Shown piece after piece: positions 28,220 to 37,447 of a stretch of DNA of 55,146 bases. The notes below the pieces were generated by a model. The model was not told the origin of the DNA. It did not search any database and worked only from the letters and a program-made list of their open reading frames with translations. Every line of letters starts with the position of its first letter. Within the stretch, counting starts at the first letter, position 1. Origin of the DNA: Bacteroidales bacterium (GTDB lineage: Bacteria > Bacteroidota > Bacteroidia > Bacteroidales > JAFGXI01); assembly GCA_016936665.1 (NCBI GenBank), contig JAFGXI010000025.1:1-55146 (forward strand), read 5' to 3'. Position numbers and translations under genes: made by a program.

Positions 28220-28825
28220 ATGAAACGTATTCTTTTAACTTTAGTTGCAATTGGTATTATTGTTAATGCATCATTTGCACAAAAAATCAAACTAATTAGT
28301 GGTGACATTAGCATCTTTAAATCAATCTCTAGTTTGAATGTAGAGTTTGTGTACCCCGATGACATGAAGGTCGGCAAATTATCTCAGCAAGAGTATGTTG
28401 CTTCTAAAAAAACAAAAGCAGAAAGCAAAGAAGCAGGCGCAGGTGAAAAATGGGAAGCCTCTTGGTTGGCCGACAGAACACAACATTATGAGCCAAAATT
28501 TATGGAGCTTTTAACCGCTTACTTAACTCCTAAAAATTTAATTGCAAGCAACACACCAAGCGAAAAGTACACAATGGTAGTGAAAACTATTTTTACTGAG
28601 CCGGGATTTAATATTGGCGTTACCAGAAAACCAGCTTATGTAGATTTGGAAATTACTTTAATAGAAACAGACACTAAGAAAGAAGTTGTAAAGATTTTAC
28701 TTGAAAAAGCACCGGGCAACTCATATGGTGGTGGTGATTTTGACACAGGGTTCAGAATTGGAGAAGCATACGCCAAGGCTGCAAAATCTTTAGCCGGATT
28801 CATCATTAAAAAAGCAAAATTATAG
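28220..28825 (+). CDS. small secreted protein of unknown function
   Basis: A 201-residue protein with a Sec signal peptide (residues 1-20, ending in ASFAQ). The mature part begins [28 protein letters not shown] and includes [37 protein letters not shown] and a Gly-rich [30 protein letters not shown]. Its shape suggests an alpha/beta fold like other small periplasmic proteins of Bacteroidota; I recognise no named family. It is divergent from the giant SPOR protein with 162 bases between their starts and ends at a terminator. Confidence 0.85.
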   Translation: MKRILLTLVAIGIIVNASFAQKIKLISGDISIFKSISSLNVEFVYPDDMKVGKLSQQEYVASKKTKAESKEAGAGEKWEASWLADRTQHYEPKFMELLTAYLTPKNLIASNTPSEKYTMVVKTIFTEPGFNIGVTRKPAYVDLEITLIETDTKKEVVKILLEKAPGNSYGGGDFDTGFRIGEAYAKAAKSLAGFIIKKAKL

Positions 28826-28846
28826 GGTTTCATCCTTTTATAAATC

Positions 28847-28884
28847 AATGCGTCGGACAAGCTAAAAGTTCGGCGCATTTTTTT
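28847..28884 (+). terminator. terminator of the 28220 gene
   Basis: A 12-base stem AATGCGTCGGAC/GTTCGGCGCATT with two G-U pairs is followed by seven T residues. Confidence 0.8.
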
Positions 28885-28908
28885 ATGATAAAAAAGCGAG
28901 CAACACTA

Positions 28909-28939
28909 TTGTTTCGAGAATTATTTTATTGTATATTTG
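28909..28939 (+). promoter_or_regulatory. promoter of rpsT
   Basis: TTG at 28909-28911, 20 bases, then TATATTTG at 28932-28939. It matches the Bacteroidota promoter and lies about 36 bases before the rpsT start codon. Confidence 0.75.
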
Positions 28940-28974
28940 CCGTCCAATTTTGTAAGAATAAAAATTTTAAGACA

Positions 28975-29229
28975 ATGGCCAATCATAAGTCAGCTTTAAA
29001 GAGAATCAGACAAACTGAAACACGTAATTTAAGAAATAAATATTACGCTAAAACAATGCGTAACGCTATTAAAAAATTGCGTGATACTCAAGATAAGAAA
29101 GAAGCAATGGAGATGTTACCTAAAGTTATTGCAATGGTAGATAGCGTTGCAAAACGTAACATCATTCATAAAAATAAAGCCGCCAATTTAAAAAGCGGTG
29201 TGGCAAAGCACGTTAACAGCTTAGCTTAA
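28975..29229 (+). CDS. rpsT: 30S ribosomal protein S20
   Basis: An 84-residue S20 that binds 16S rRNA in the small subunit body. The start [21 protein letters not shown] and the C-terminal GVIHKNKA-type segment ([22 protein letters not shown]) match the family, as do length and the very basic, all-helical composition. The ATG at 28975 is the true start: the frame extends upstream through the promoter, but that part has no S20 homology. It is a single-gene unit with its own promoter and terminator. Confidence 0.97.
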   Translation: MANHKSALKRIRQTETRNLRNKYYAKTMRNAIKKLRDTQDKKEAMEMLPKVIAMVDSVAKRNIIHKNKAANLKSGVAKHVNSLA

Positions 29230-29259
29230 TATACAATAACTATTTTTAACAATATTGTA

Positions 29260-29288
29260 CGGCTGTCCTCGTTGGGGTAGCCGTTTTT
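29260..29288 (+). terminator. terminator of rpsT
   Basis: The stem CGGCT/AGCCG, extended by CC/GG pairs, is followed by five T residues, 30 bases after the stop codon. Confidence 0.7.
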
Positions 29289-29347
29289 CTGTTGTCTTTA
29301 AGCAACAAAAGAATATTCGCTAATTTACAGGTAGGCTTGCTTTTCGA

Positions 29348-30373
29348 TTAAAACTTAGCCCCAAAATTAAAATACAATTGTTGAATTTCTGAGGTCCACC
29401 AATTTCGATAATTTACAGAAATCCATACATTATCATCGGCTTGATACTGTAAACCCACAACTCCAACATTGGCGTATTGCGCAATAGGTGAATGATCGAC
29501 ATAATCGTACCTTAAAAACAATTCTAATTTTTTGCTGAGCATTTGAGAGCCAAAAGCAGAAACACCTTCATACTCGCCCTCGTCGAACAGTGGATTAAGC
29601 ACTTTGACGTATTCTATTCCGAAACGCTGTTTATCGGTTTTATATGCTGTAAAAAAAGAATAAGAAGATTTCAATTTTTCTGGCGTATCGGAATTGGAAG
29701 GCGTGAGAGAAACTAAGCCTTTAAAAATAAAGTGATTTAAGCCATAATATTCAAAGTTTAATATGTAGTCGATAACACTTAATTCGTCTTGGTGTTTAAA
29801 GGGGCCATCGCCGTTCCATGCTGTGAAACTGGCATAAACTTTATCCTTTTTATCATACGCCAATCGCATCCCAAAATCGGCCGGATAAGCTATCTTAAAG
29901 AGCTCTTGCATAGTTACCATTACATACCTATGATTCCAAAATTTATCTTGAATGGTTAAATATTGCTCACTTAACAATTGCCCCGCAGCAATGCTCCACG
30001 TGGGTTTGAAATACCACTTTATCTCTCCCATTTTAAGAAACGCTGTGTATTTACTCCCTTCGAAATACCTGACGGTCATTGCTGCACCATTGCTATCGGT
30101 CACTTGAATGGCGTTGGTAGTACGAGTCACATCGTAAATTAAAGTAAGCTTTACGCGGTCCGATTTAGTGTACTGATAACCAAGCAAACCCGTAGAAAGT
30201 TCAAAGCCGGCATTGGGTTTTGTGGTGCCAAAGTTATAATACCCTCCTGTGTATATATTAGCAAACACTTTATGCTTAGCTTGCTCTTCTGCTGTGTTTT
30301 GTTGCTGTTCTTGCGCAAATAATTGAACAGATATCAATCCTATTATAAAAAACAGTGTTAATTTTGCCTGCAT
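29348..30373 (-). CDS. outer-membrane beta-barrel protein (porin-like)
   Basis: A 341-residue protein with a signal peptide (residues 1-20, LISVQLFAQ). The mature part has regular amphipathic strands with aromatic girdles (VFANIYTGGYYNFGTT, YTAFLKMGEIKWYFKPTWSIAAGQLL, RFGIEYVKVLNPL, LELFLRYDYVDHS, NVWISVNYRNWW) and ends in a terminal Phe (LYFNFGAKF), as outer-membrane barrels do. The layout resembles phosphate-selective porin-like barrels of Bacteroidota, but the solute is unknown. Its start lies only 23 bases from the divergent queD start. Confidence 0.85.
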   Translation of the reverse strand: MQAKLTLFFIIGLISVQLFAQEQQQNTAEEQAKHKVFANIYTGGYYNFGTTKPNAGFELSTGLLGYQYTKSDRVKLTLIYDVTRTTNAIQVTDSNGAAMTVRYFEGSKYTAFLKMGEIKWYFKPTWSIAAGQLLSEQYLTIQDKFWNHRYVMVTMQELFKIAYPADFGMRLAYDKKDKVYASFTAWNGDGPFKHQDELSVIDYILNFEYYGLNHFIFKGLVSLTPSNSDTPEKLKSSYSFFTAYKTDKQRFGIEYVKVLNPLFDEGEYEGVSAFGSQMLSKKLELFLRYDYVDHSPIAQYANVGVVGLQYQADDNVWISVNYRNWWTSEIQQLYFNFGAKF

Positions 30374-30408
30374 TACCCACTTTTTAAATTGAAATTATGA
30401 CAAAGATA
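30359..30408. promoter_or_regulatory. divergent -7 elements nested in opposite genes
   Basis: On the plus strand TAATTTTG (30359-30366) lies within the first codons of the barrel gene and about 30 bases before queD. On the minus strand TATCTTTG (30408-30401) lies within the first codons of queD and 27 bases before the barrel gene. Both match TAnnTTTG; -33 sites are weak. Transcripts from both would overlap at their 5' ends. Confidence 0.45.
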
Positions 30409-30849
30409 AGACTTACAAAGGAATTTAGATTCGAAGCCTCTCATGCCCTTTGGCATTACGATGGTTTATGTAAGAATATTCATGGGCATTCGTATATCCT
30501 GCAAGTTACAGTAATTGGAGAGCCTAACAAAAATGAAGGCAATCCTAAACTTGGAATGGTGATGGATTTTGGCGACTTGAAAAAGATTGTAAAAGAAGAA
30601 ATTGTCGATTCATTCGACCATTCTGTAATCCTGAATGGAAAAGCACCTCATCAAGATTTTACTAAGGTTGATGAAATGTTCGATCGTATTCATGTTTTAG
30701 ATTATCAGCCTACATGCGAAAATATGGTCGAAGATTTTGCTAACAAAATAAAAGCAAGATTGCCAAAAGACGTTTCGTTATTTTCTATAAAGTTGTACGA
30801 AACTGCAACTTCATACGCAGAATGGTACGCCGAAGATAATCAGCATTAA
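30397..30849 (+). CDS. queD: 6-carboxy-5,6,7,8-tetrahydropterin synthase
   Basis: A 150-residue enzyme of the PTPS/QueD family that turns dihydroneopterin triphosphate into 6-carboxytetrahydropterin for queuosine synthesis. Zinc ligands are H16 (FEASHAL), H29 and H31 (NIHGHSY), the catalytic Cys is C25 (GLCKNIHGH), and the catalytic His and Asp are in SFDHSVIL. The substrate-binding Glu is in KLYETATSYAEW. No queC, queE or queF gene is adjacent. It converges with the ATP-cone nuclease gene, with six bases between stop codons. Confidence 0.94.
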   Translation: MTKIRLTKEFRFEASHALWHYDGLCKNIHGHSYILQVTVIGEPNKNEGNPKLGMVMDFGDLKKIVKEEIVDSFDHSVILNGKAPHQDFTKVDEMFDRIHVLDYQPTCENMVEDFANKIKARLPKDVSLFSIKLYETATSYAEWYAEDNQH

Positions 30850-30855
30850 TTAATA

Positions 30856-31719
30856 TTACAGACCTGTAATAGCTTCAGCTTCTTTAATTATTTTAGGTAT
30901 TGTGCTTTGTGGAACGCCCAAATCGAAAAGTCTGTCTTTTTGTTGAATTAGTTCGCGACAAAGTACAATATTATTTTCCAACAATAAGGTTTTAATGCGT
31001 TTTGACGCCGAACTTAGCGCCGTAACTAAATGGTAATTAGATGCTTCTATCCACTCTTGAAGATTTTCTTGAGTCGGATAATCCCATGCTAGTATTTTCA
31101 TTCCCGAACAAGTAGCATATTGTATAGCATCGTCAGTAAAACGTGTGTTGGTAGCAATATATCCTGTGAATTTTCGCTGGCCTAATCGCCCTTCCTTTTC
31201 GAACTGTTTTTTGAGATCGTCGAAACGCGATTTAACATACAACGCCACTTTTACATCGCTCTTTCTGCCTTGCTGGTGATGAAATTTACACTCCACAACA
31301 ATTAACTCATTATCGTTTTCTGCCACAACATCCACTTCGTGCGTAACACATTGTCCTTGTATAACCTGACCGACTGCGGCTTTATATCCTCTGTTTTCGA
31401 ATAGTCGACCCACGAATTTTTCGAAAGGATAGCCCGATGGTCCCAAATCGAAAATCGCTTTTTTAAGTCGATATCGGCCGGCGGCATTAACCGATTCTTT
31501 CTTTAATATTTCATATGCTAACTGATAAATTCGTTTTGTAGAGATACCATCGTAAACTTGAAAAAACACTTCTTCCACAATCCTGTCGAGATCATTTTTT
31601 TTAGCTCCAGATCTTAATAGCGCAACCTTTAATTTTTGAAAGTCGAATGGCACCAAGTCACCATTGCTTTTGCGAACTTCTATCACTCGTACTAAATCCA
31701 TATGTTCATGTATAGGCAT
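30856..31719 (-). CDS. ATP-cone plus Mrr-like PD-(D/E)xK nuclease
   Basis: A 287-residue protein. Residues about 8-95 form an ATP-cone domain (VIEVRKSNGDLVPFDFQKLKVALLRSGA, then IYQLAYEILKKES), a regulatory nucleotide-binding module best known from ribonucleotide reductases and NrdR. Residues about 98-220 are an Mrr/RecB-like nuclease fold with the motif Asp in THEVDVVAEND and the ExK in LIVVECKFHH. The C-terminal 60 residues are helical (IKTLLLENNIVLCRELIQ, then FDLGVPQSTIPKIIKEAEAI) and end in a short helix-hairpin-like segment. No methylase or specificity subunit is adjacent, so a classical restriction system is unlikely. Nucleotide-controlled DNA cleavage is inferred from the domains only. 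Confidence 0.85.
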   Translation of the reverse strand: MPIHEHMDLVRVIEVRKSNGDLVPFDFQKLKVALLRSGAKKNDLDRIVEEVFFQVYDGISTKRIYQLAYEILKKESVNAAGRYRLKKAIFDLGPSGYPFEKFVGRLFENRGYKAAVGQVIQGQCVTHEVDVVAENDNELIVVECKFHHQQGRKSDVKVALYVKSRFDDLKKQFEKEGRLGQRKFTGYIATNTRFTDDAIQYATCSGMKILAWDYPTQENLQEWIEASNYHLVTALSSASKRIKTLLLENNIVLCRELIQQKDRLFDLGVPQSTIPKIIKEAEAITGL

Positions 31720-31743
31720 AAAGGCTCAAAGATAAATTAAAAA

Positions 31744-31778
31744 AGGCTGCCTTGATTGTTTCGAAGCAGCCTCTTTTT
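31744..31778. terminator. terminator of the SprB-repeat gene
   Basis: The stem GGCTGC/GCAGCC with a 15-base loop has T runs on both strands. It is 20 bases past the stop of the minus-strand SprB-repeat gene and just before the nuclease gene start, so it separates the two. Confidence 0.75.
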
Positions 31779-31793
31779 ATTCAAAAGCAAAGT

Positions 31794-34370
31794 TTATTCA
31801 ACAATAAGTTTTTGCTGATATTCTTTATCACTTTTCACAACAACTAAATATTCTCCTTTAGGCCAAGATGATGTATTGATAGTGAAATGTTTATCGTTTA
31901 AATTAACATATTCTACTAATTTCTGTCCATTAACCATAAATACAGTAATCGAACTAATTGTTTCTACATTTTCAATATTTAGTATCGTACTTGTAGGGTT
32001 TGGATAAACACTAAACTGATTTACTTTGACAAGATCGACGCTTGTGTGATCGACAATTCCTTCGTCTTCCAAATTCGATACCGATTGATAATAAGGACCT
32101 CCGTTGGCTTTTGCTGGATTATTACCATTCCAAGCATCGCATGGAAAGTCTTTTTCAACGCCTACAGCATATGAAATAGTATTATAATCGTAAGTAGGAT
32201 CTGTAAATGAATGAACATCGTTGCTTAAACTAATTAATTCGAACCATCCTTGATCTATAGTTTTTTTGTAAACTTTAAGTTCCGGATACCAAAATCCTAT
32301 ATAATTATCCCAAATTAACTCAGCACTACCAAGTACATCGCTAACATTAATTTCTAGATGAATGGTTTTATGCGTATTCGAATAATTAGAAGTATAGTCA
32401 CATTCGTCGACCGATTGAATTTGATAGCTGTAAGAATGCAAAAATGGCATCGATGTAATGTCTTCGAAAACAGTAACAGAATCTGCGTCCACCGAGCCAA
32501 TGTAGCTGAAAGAATCCGCACAATCTTTTCGGAATATGTTATAATGATCGATATTGCTTGAATTGTGTTCCCAAACCACTAAATTGTGATTCGATGCACT
32601 ATCGACAGTTACGATACAAATTTGAGGTGCTGGTTGCATTGCTTGGCCAATGTAAAAACTACTAACCTGAGAGCAAACACCATCGTTGGCTACAATGTAG
32701 TATTGTCCGGGATTAGCATTGTATAAATCTTCGTCGGTCGATCCATTAGACCAAAGAAAAGAATAAGTTCCTGAACCTCCTGAAACGGCAACATTAATAT
32801 ATCCATCGGCCTGTCCACAATGTGCATCTGAGGCATCGTTAAAGTACACCGAGATACCTGAGCTAGGATCTGACAGACCATAAGTAATCGTATAATTAAA
32901 ACCAAGAGCATCAGTAACAGTGCAATTGTAAACGCCTGCTGTAACATTGCTTATGCTTTCAGTTGTGCTGTTCAAATCATCGTTCCAAAGATAAGTATAT
33001 GGAGAAACACCTCCGTAAACGATAGCTCTAAGCGTTGCATCTGATGCTCCACAAGACGAAATATAATTATCGACGTTGATGTATCCGTACAACTCATTAA
33101 TATATCCGACATATAAACATTCGGCTTTTGAGCATCCATTAGCATCGCTAATAGTTACAGAATAACTTCCGTAGTGTAATCCTGTTTTAAGTGAGGTGAT
33201 TGTACTATCTTCCCATAGTATTGTGTAAGGAGCAACTGAAGTTTCTCCACTTACATTTACTTCTATTTGCCCATCGCCACATGTTTCACAGCTAGCATCG
33301 GTAATTATAGTTTCTATCGACATGTCGTTTGAATCGTCGATATTGAAGAATTTTGTTGTTGAACAACCGTAATCAACATCAGTAACTACAACAGAATGTA
33401 CACCTGAAGTTAAATTTTCAACTACGTTTAAGTCTATATCTCCGTTGCTCCACAAAATATTATAAATAGAGTTATTCGAATTTGTAGATTTAGCACCTCC
33501 TCCACTTGATGTCCAAAGATTTGTAACTTCGGCATAACCATCGTCAGAGCCACAAGATGCATAGTCGGTAACTACATCAAATTCCACTTTTATTCCTGCA
33601 TTTAAATAATAATAATCGTAATAAACACAGTTGTTATTATCAGTTATAGTCACTCCATACTCTTGAATTCCCATCATTGGATCGATAGTCAAATTGATGA
33701 TCTCTTCTGATGTTTCGCCATTCGACCACAAAATAGCGTAAGGGGCTGTTCCTCCATCAATTGTAAGATCGATAGAAGCATCGGTTGCTCCGGAACAACT
33801 TTCGTCGTTAATTTGAGCCTCCACATATATATAGTCAGGATCGACTAAATTGAAGTCTGTCTCAAAAGAACATTCGTTAAAATCGTTGATTATCAAATAA
33901 TAATAACCATCTTCAATGTTGCTTAAATCTTCTTCAAGCACATAAGTTTGATCGGGCATGTGCCACTCATAATTGTATGGCATAGTTCCTCCTGAAATCG
34001 TAATGTCTATTGAGCCATCGGATAAATCGGGACAAGAAGGAGAAGTAAGCGTTACACTCGATACTTCAATAGGAAAGGGTTCTGTGACCGTGTAATTCTC
34101 GACAGCATCGGCGTTAACGCCATCCGAAACTGTAACAAAGTATGTTCCTGCAGCTATACTATAAATATCCTCTTCGTTACTTGTATAGCCATTTGGACCA
34201 GACCAATTATAAGTATATCCTCCTGTTCCACCTGCAACTGTAATGTCAATAGACCCAGTATAATCTTGGTAGCAATATAAATTGCTTACATTTCCAGAGA
34301 TTACAATCTGAGACTTCATCACGCCAAACGACAACAACACAAGGGCTGTCAAAATGTAAAATCTTTTCAT
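31794..34370 (-). CDS. SprB-repeat T9SS cargo protein
   Basis: An 858-residue secreted surface protein. Residues 1-20 are a signal peptide. From about 25 to 580 there are some seven SprB-type repeats (for example CYQDYTGSIDITVAGGTGGYTYNWSGP, then AAGTYFVTVSDG; CSGATDASIDLTIDGGTAPYAILWSNG). Residues about 590-770 look like fibronectin-like beta-sandwiches (HNLVVWEHNSSNIDHYNIFRK). The last 80 residues are a T9SS type A sorting domain (FSVYPNPTSTILNI, ITVFMVNGQKLVEYV, WPKGEYLVVV, KLIVE end). Adhesion or a matrix role is likely by family. Unlike the similar protein at the left edge it starts its repeats directly after the signal. Confidence 0.92.
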   Translation of the reverse strand: MKRFYILTALVLLSFGVMKSQIVISGNVSNLYCYQDYTGSIDITVAGGTGGYTYNWSGPNGYTSNEEDIYSIAAGTYFVTVSDGVNADAVENYTVTEPFPIEVSSVTLTSPSCPDLSDGSIDITISGGTMPYNYEWHMPDQTYVLEEDLSNIEDGYYYLIINDFNECSFETDFNLVDPDYIYVEAQINDESCSGATDASIDLTIDGGTAPYAILWSNGETSEEIINLTIDPMMGIQEYGVTITDNNNCVYYDYYYLNAGIKVEFDVVTDYASCGSDDGYAEVTNLWTSSGGGAKSTNSNNSIYNILWSNGDIDLNVVENLTSGVHSVVVTDVDYGCSTTKFFNIDDSNDMSIETIITDASCETCGDGQIEVNVSGETSVAPYTILWEDSTITSLKTGLHYGSYSVTISDANGCSKAECLYVGYINELYGYINVDNYISSCGASDATLRAIVYGGVSPYTYLWNDDLNSTTESISNVTAGVYNCTVTDALGFNYTITYGLSDPSSGISVYFNDASDAHCGQADGYINVAVSGGSGTYSFLWSNGSTDEDLYNANPGQYYIVANDGVCSQVSSFYIGQAMQPAPQICIVTVDSASNHNLVVWEHNSSNIDHYNIFRKDCADSFSYIGSVDADSVTVFEDITSMPFLHSYSYQIQSVDECDYTSNYSNTHKTIHLEINVSDVLGSAELIWDNYIGFWYPELKVYKKTIDQGWFELISLSNDVHSFTDPTYDYNTISYAVGVEKDFPCDAWNGNNPAKANGGPYYQSVSNLEDEGIVDHTSVDLVKVNQFSVYPNPTSTILNIENVETISSITVFMVNGQKLVEYVNLNDKHFTINTSSWPKGEYLVVVKSDKEYQQKLIVE

Positions 34371-34483
34371 AATTCTTTGTTATTTCTGTTGATTATTAGA
34401 GCGTTGTAAAAAACTTTAAACAATTCAAATATAAGGAATTATTCCATACAAAAACATGATTATTAAGTTAATTTTGAGTAGTA

Positions 34484-35173
34484 TTAAATAAGCCCTTCAT
34501 CGGCAAAACTATAATATTGATGCCCTCCTATAATAAGGTGGTCTAACACTTGAATATCCATCAACCCTGCACCTTCTTTTATTTTTTTTGTAATCATTTT
34601 ATCCGCTTCGCTAGGTTTTATTTGTTCTGAAGGATGATTGTGAACTAATATAATTGAAGAGGATAATCTTAGAATCGCTTCTTTCAGAATTAAACGACTA
34701 TCGATGACTGTACCTGATATTCCCCCCTGGCTGATTTTTAATTTATCGATAATTGTATTAGACCGATTTAAAAACAACACCCAAAATTCTTCGTAGGGCA
34801 AGTCTATTAAAAATCGGCTCATATAGTCGTAAACAGCTTGTGAAGAGCTTACAAACACACGCTTTTTATGAACTTCGTTATTACGCCTTTTCGCCAATTC
34901 TAAAGCAGCAACAATGCTTATGGCTTTAGCTTCGCCTATGCCTTTATATTGCGTTAACTCTTTTACAGATAGACGGGCTAATTGATTGATATCGTTTTGT
35001 TGATCGGCTAGTATAAACTTACATAATTCTACAGCCGATTGGTTACGCGACCCGCTTCCTATAAGTATCGCCAATAACTCTGCATCGCTCAATGAAGAAA
35101 CGCCATTCTGTAGCATTTTTTCACGCGGGCGATCATCTTCGTTCCATTCTTTTATACTAAGATATTGACTCAT
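34484..35173 (-). CDS. radC: RadC-family JAB/MPN domain protein
   Basis: A 229-residue protein with an N-terminal helix-hairpin-helix part (LSDAELLAILIGSG, then LTQYKGIGEAKAISIVAALELAKR) and a C-terminal JAMM metal site HNHPSEQIKPSEAD, with the upstream Glu in LNRSNTIIDKLKISQGG context. The family is historically linked to DNA repair, but its biochemical role is not settled. The start codon ATG at 35173 lies inside aroC (17-base overlap), so it is the last gene of the shikimate operon and probably translationally coupled. Confidence 0.93.
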   Translation of the reverse strand: MSQYLSIKEWNEDDRPREKMLQNGVSSLSDAELLAILIGSGSRNQSAVELCKFILADQQNDINQLARLSVKELTQYKGIGEAKAISIVAALELAKRRNNEVHKKRVFVSSSQAVYDYMSRFLIDLPYEEFWVLFLNRSNTIIDKLKISQGGISGTVIDSRLILKEAILRLSSSIILVHNHPSEQIKPSEADKMITKKIKEGAGLMDIQVLDHLIIGGHQYYSFADEGLI

Positions 35174-36143
35174 TTTTTGAGTTTAAATAAGCATCGGACA
35201 GAGCAATGGCAGCAATGGCTTCGGCAATAACAGACACTCTTAACGCAATGCAAGCATCGTGTCGTCCTTGAATACTCAGACCTTCAACTTTTTTTGTTTT
35301 AAGGTTAAATGTAGATTGAGTTTGAGCGATACTTGACGTTGGTCTTACAGCCAATCTAAATACAATAGTATTGCCATTGGATATCCCTCCGTTTATACCT
35401 CCAGAATGATTTGTTTCTGTTTCTCCTTTTTCGTTAACGATAAGATCGTTGAACTCTGAGCCTTTCATGTTTGCTGCCTCAAATCCGCTTCCGAACTCAA
35501 TGCCTTTAATTCCGGGGATTGAAAATGCCAGATGTGCAATACTCGACTCGATCGCATCGAAAAAAGGTTCCCCTAATCCAATCGGTACACCTTGTACTTC
35601 GCATTGTACAATACCTCCCAACGAATCTTGTGTTTGAATGGCTTTTTTCAGAATATTTTCATAATCTATATAGCCCCCAACAGAAACTACTTTCGATGAA
35701 AATTCAAGCGTAGATAAAATTTTTTTTGCTATAACACCCGCAGCAACAATAGCCAAGGTCAAGCGGCCGGAGAAATGACCTCCACCTCTATAATCGTTAT
35801 ATCCTTTAAATTTTTTGATAGCAACCCAATCGGCATGTCCCGGCCTTGGATGATCTTTAAATTGCTGATAATCTTTCGATTTGATGTTATTGTTCTGAAA
35901 TTCTATTAATATGGGTGCTCCTGTAGTAAATCCATTAAAAACACCAGAATTAATTGATGGTTTGTCTTCTTCTTTCCTTGCTGTTGTTCCAAAGACTTTT
36001 GGACGTCGTCTGTCAATATCTTCATTAAAATCTTCTTCAGATAAACGAATACCTGCGGGGCATCCATCGATGAGGATGCCTAACGAACGCCCATGCGATT
36101 CACCAAAAATTGAAATCCTAAAGTTATGTCCCCAAGCATTCAT
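35157..36143 (-). CDS. aroC: chorismate synthase
   Basis: A 328-residue FMN-dependent enzyme that makes chorismate from EPSP. Signatures are GESHGRSLGILIDGCPAG at the N-terminus, HPRPGHADWVAIKKF, DYRGGGHFSGRLT and the GGISNG loop that binds FMN, followed by the RHDAC segment near the end. The protein is about 25 residues shorter than most bacterial AroC (350-360), because the C-terminus and some loops are short; the catalytic motifs are all present. It is third in the aro cluster, 47 bases after aroA, and overlaps radC by 17 bases. Confidence 0.94.
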   Translation of the reverse strand: MNAWGHNFRISIFGESHGRSLGILIDGCPAGIRLSEEDFNEDIDRRRPKVFGTTARKEEDKPSINSGVFNGFTTGAPILIEFQNNNIKSKDYQQFKDHPRPGHADWVAIKKFKGYNDYRGGGHFSGRLTLAIVAAGVIAKKILSTLEFSSKVVSVGGYIDYENILKKAIQTQDSLGGIVQCEVQGVPIGLGEPFFDAIESSIAHLAFSIPGIKGIEFGSGFEAANMKGSEFNDLIVNEKGETETNHSGGINGGISNGNTIVFRLAVRPTSSIAQTQSTFNLKTKKVEGLSIQGRHDACIALRVSVIAEAIAAIALSDAYLNSKNESIS

Positions 36144-36190
36144 ATTTCAGAGTTTGTTTTTCAAATTTACAAAAATGTTCGAATTTTCGA

Positions 36191-37447
36191 CTATTCAATT
36201 AAACGATCTAAATCTTCGAAAAATGAAGGATATGATTTAGACACTGTTTCGGACTGTTCAATCGACCAACTGCCGCCAAGAATAACGGATAATATCGCAC
36301 CCATCATGGCTATACGATGATCGTGATAACTGTTCCATTGAATGTGATTTATTTTGGGCATCGATCTGAGACCTTCAATTACAAGATTTTGAGAAACCAA
36401 TTCTGATCGAACCCCAATTTTTGCGAGCTCAGTTCTTACAGCAAAAAGACGATCGCTCTCTTTATATTTTAAGCGATCAACATTTTTAAAGACACTTGTG
36501 CCTTGCGAAAAAGCAGCTAAAACAGCCAGCGGGGGAACTAAATCCGGCGACTCATCAACATCGATTTCAAAAGCTTCAAGTCGATTGGGAGAGACCTTCA
36601 AAACATCGTCTTGCCAAAGCACTTTAGCTCCCGATTGTTTAATAACATCGACCACTCTTCTATCGGGCTGTAAACTATATCTGTTCAAATTTCTCAAACT
36701 TAAGCTAGACTTAATCGCTGCTAAAACCACAAAATAAGCCGCCGCACTCCAATCGCCTTCTACTTCATATTCTGCAGGTTTATACACTTGTTTTCCTTTG
36801 ATATCGAAAAAATCTAGATTTGAAGTTGTAATTTCAACACCAAAATGCTTCATCAAGTCCAAAGTCATCGCAATATAAGATTTCGACTTTAAGCCGTTCA
36901 CCTGTAGTTGGCTGGAACCGTCTAACGTTGGCATCGCCATAAGCAGGCCTGTTAATAATTGAGAACTGACTGTTCCATCGACTAAATATTTACCTGCCTT
37001 CAACTTTCCTTCAAAATTCAAATTGAGAGCATCTTTATTTATCTTTACGCCCATCGGCAATAAAGTATTAGTTATCAAATCAGTAGGCCTATTAACTAAA
37101 CTTCCGGATATTGATAAACTAAACCGTTCCATTTTTGATGACAAGATTGGACTCATCATTCTTAATCCCAAACCCGTTTCTCCGATATTAAACTGATGCG
37201 TTCTAAAACTGACATTTTCAGCATCAATCAATATAGTTGTGTTATCTAGCTTTTTTATTTTGCAATTTAATTTTTCGAGTAAATGCGAGATGTGTAGGCT
37301 GTCGTCGCACCAAGAAACCGCACCTAATTTATTTTTACCTTTCGACAAGAATGACAGCACTAACGCTCTTTGCAAATAGCTTTTGGATGAAGGCGCAATC
37401 CATTGCCCTCTTAAGGTGGTGTTTCTATAATTGAGCGTTTTAATCAC
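36191..37447 (-). CDS. aroA: 3-phosphoshikimate 1-carboxyvinyltransferase
   Basis: A 418-residue EPSP synthase that joins shikimate 3-phosphate and PEP. Signature residues include the N-terminal Lys in SSKSYLQRALVL, the catalytic Asp in VDESPDLVPPLAVLAAF, the KESDRLFAVRTEL motif and the DHRIAM motif. ETGLGLRMM is the divergent form of the usual GNAGTAMR loop, so this is a less common variant; whether it is glyphosate-insensitive cannot be said. The start is GTG at 37447, overlapping the aroD TGA stop by four bases (GTGA), a classic coupling signal. Confidence 0.94.
   Translation of the reverse strand: MIKTLNYRNTTLRGQWIAPSSKSYLQRALVLSFLSKGKNKLGAVSWCDDSLHISHLLEKLNCKIKKLDNTTILIDAENVSFRTHQFNIGETGLGLRMMSPILSSKMERFSLSISGSLVNRPTDLITNTLLPMGVKINKDALNLNFEGKLKAGKYLVDGTVSSQLLTGLLMAMPTLDGSSQLQVNGLKSKSYIAMTLDLMKHFGVEITTSNLDFFDIKGKQVYKPAEYEVEGDWSAAAYFVVLAAIKSSLSLRNLNRYSLQPDRRVVDVIKQSGAKVLWQDDVLKVSPNRLEAFEIDVDESPDLVPPLAVLAAFSQGTSVFKNVDRLKYKESDRLFAVRTELAKIGVRSELVSQNLVIEGLRSMPKINHIQWNSYHDHRIAMMGAILSVILGGSWSIEQSETVSKSYPSFFEDLDRLIE

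Noticed and set aside
30856..31719. A restriction-modification system around the Mrr-like nuclease
   Set aside because: No methyltransferase or specificity gene is adjacent; the methyltransferase at 51431 is 20 kb away and is of the small-molecule type.
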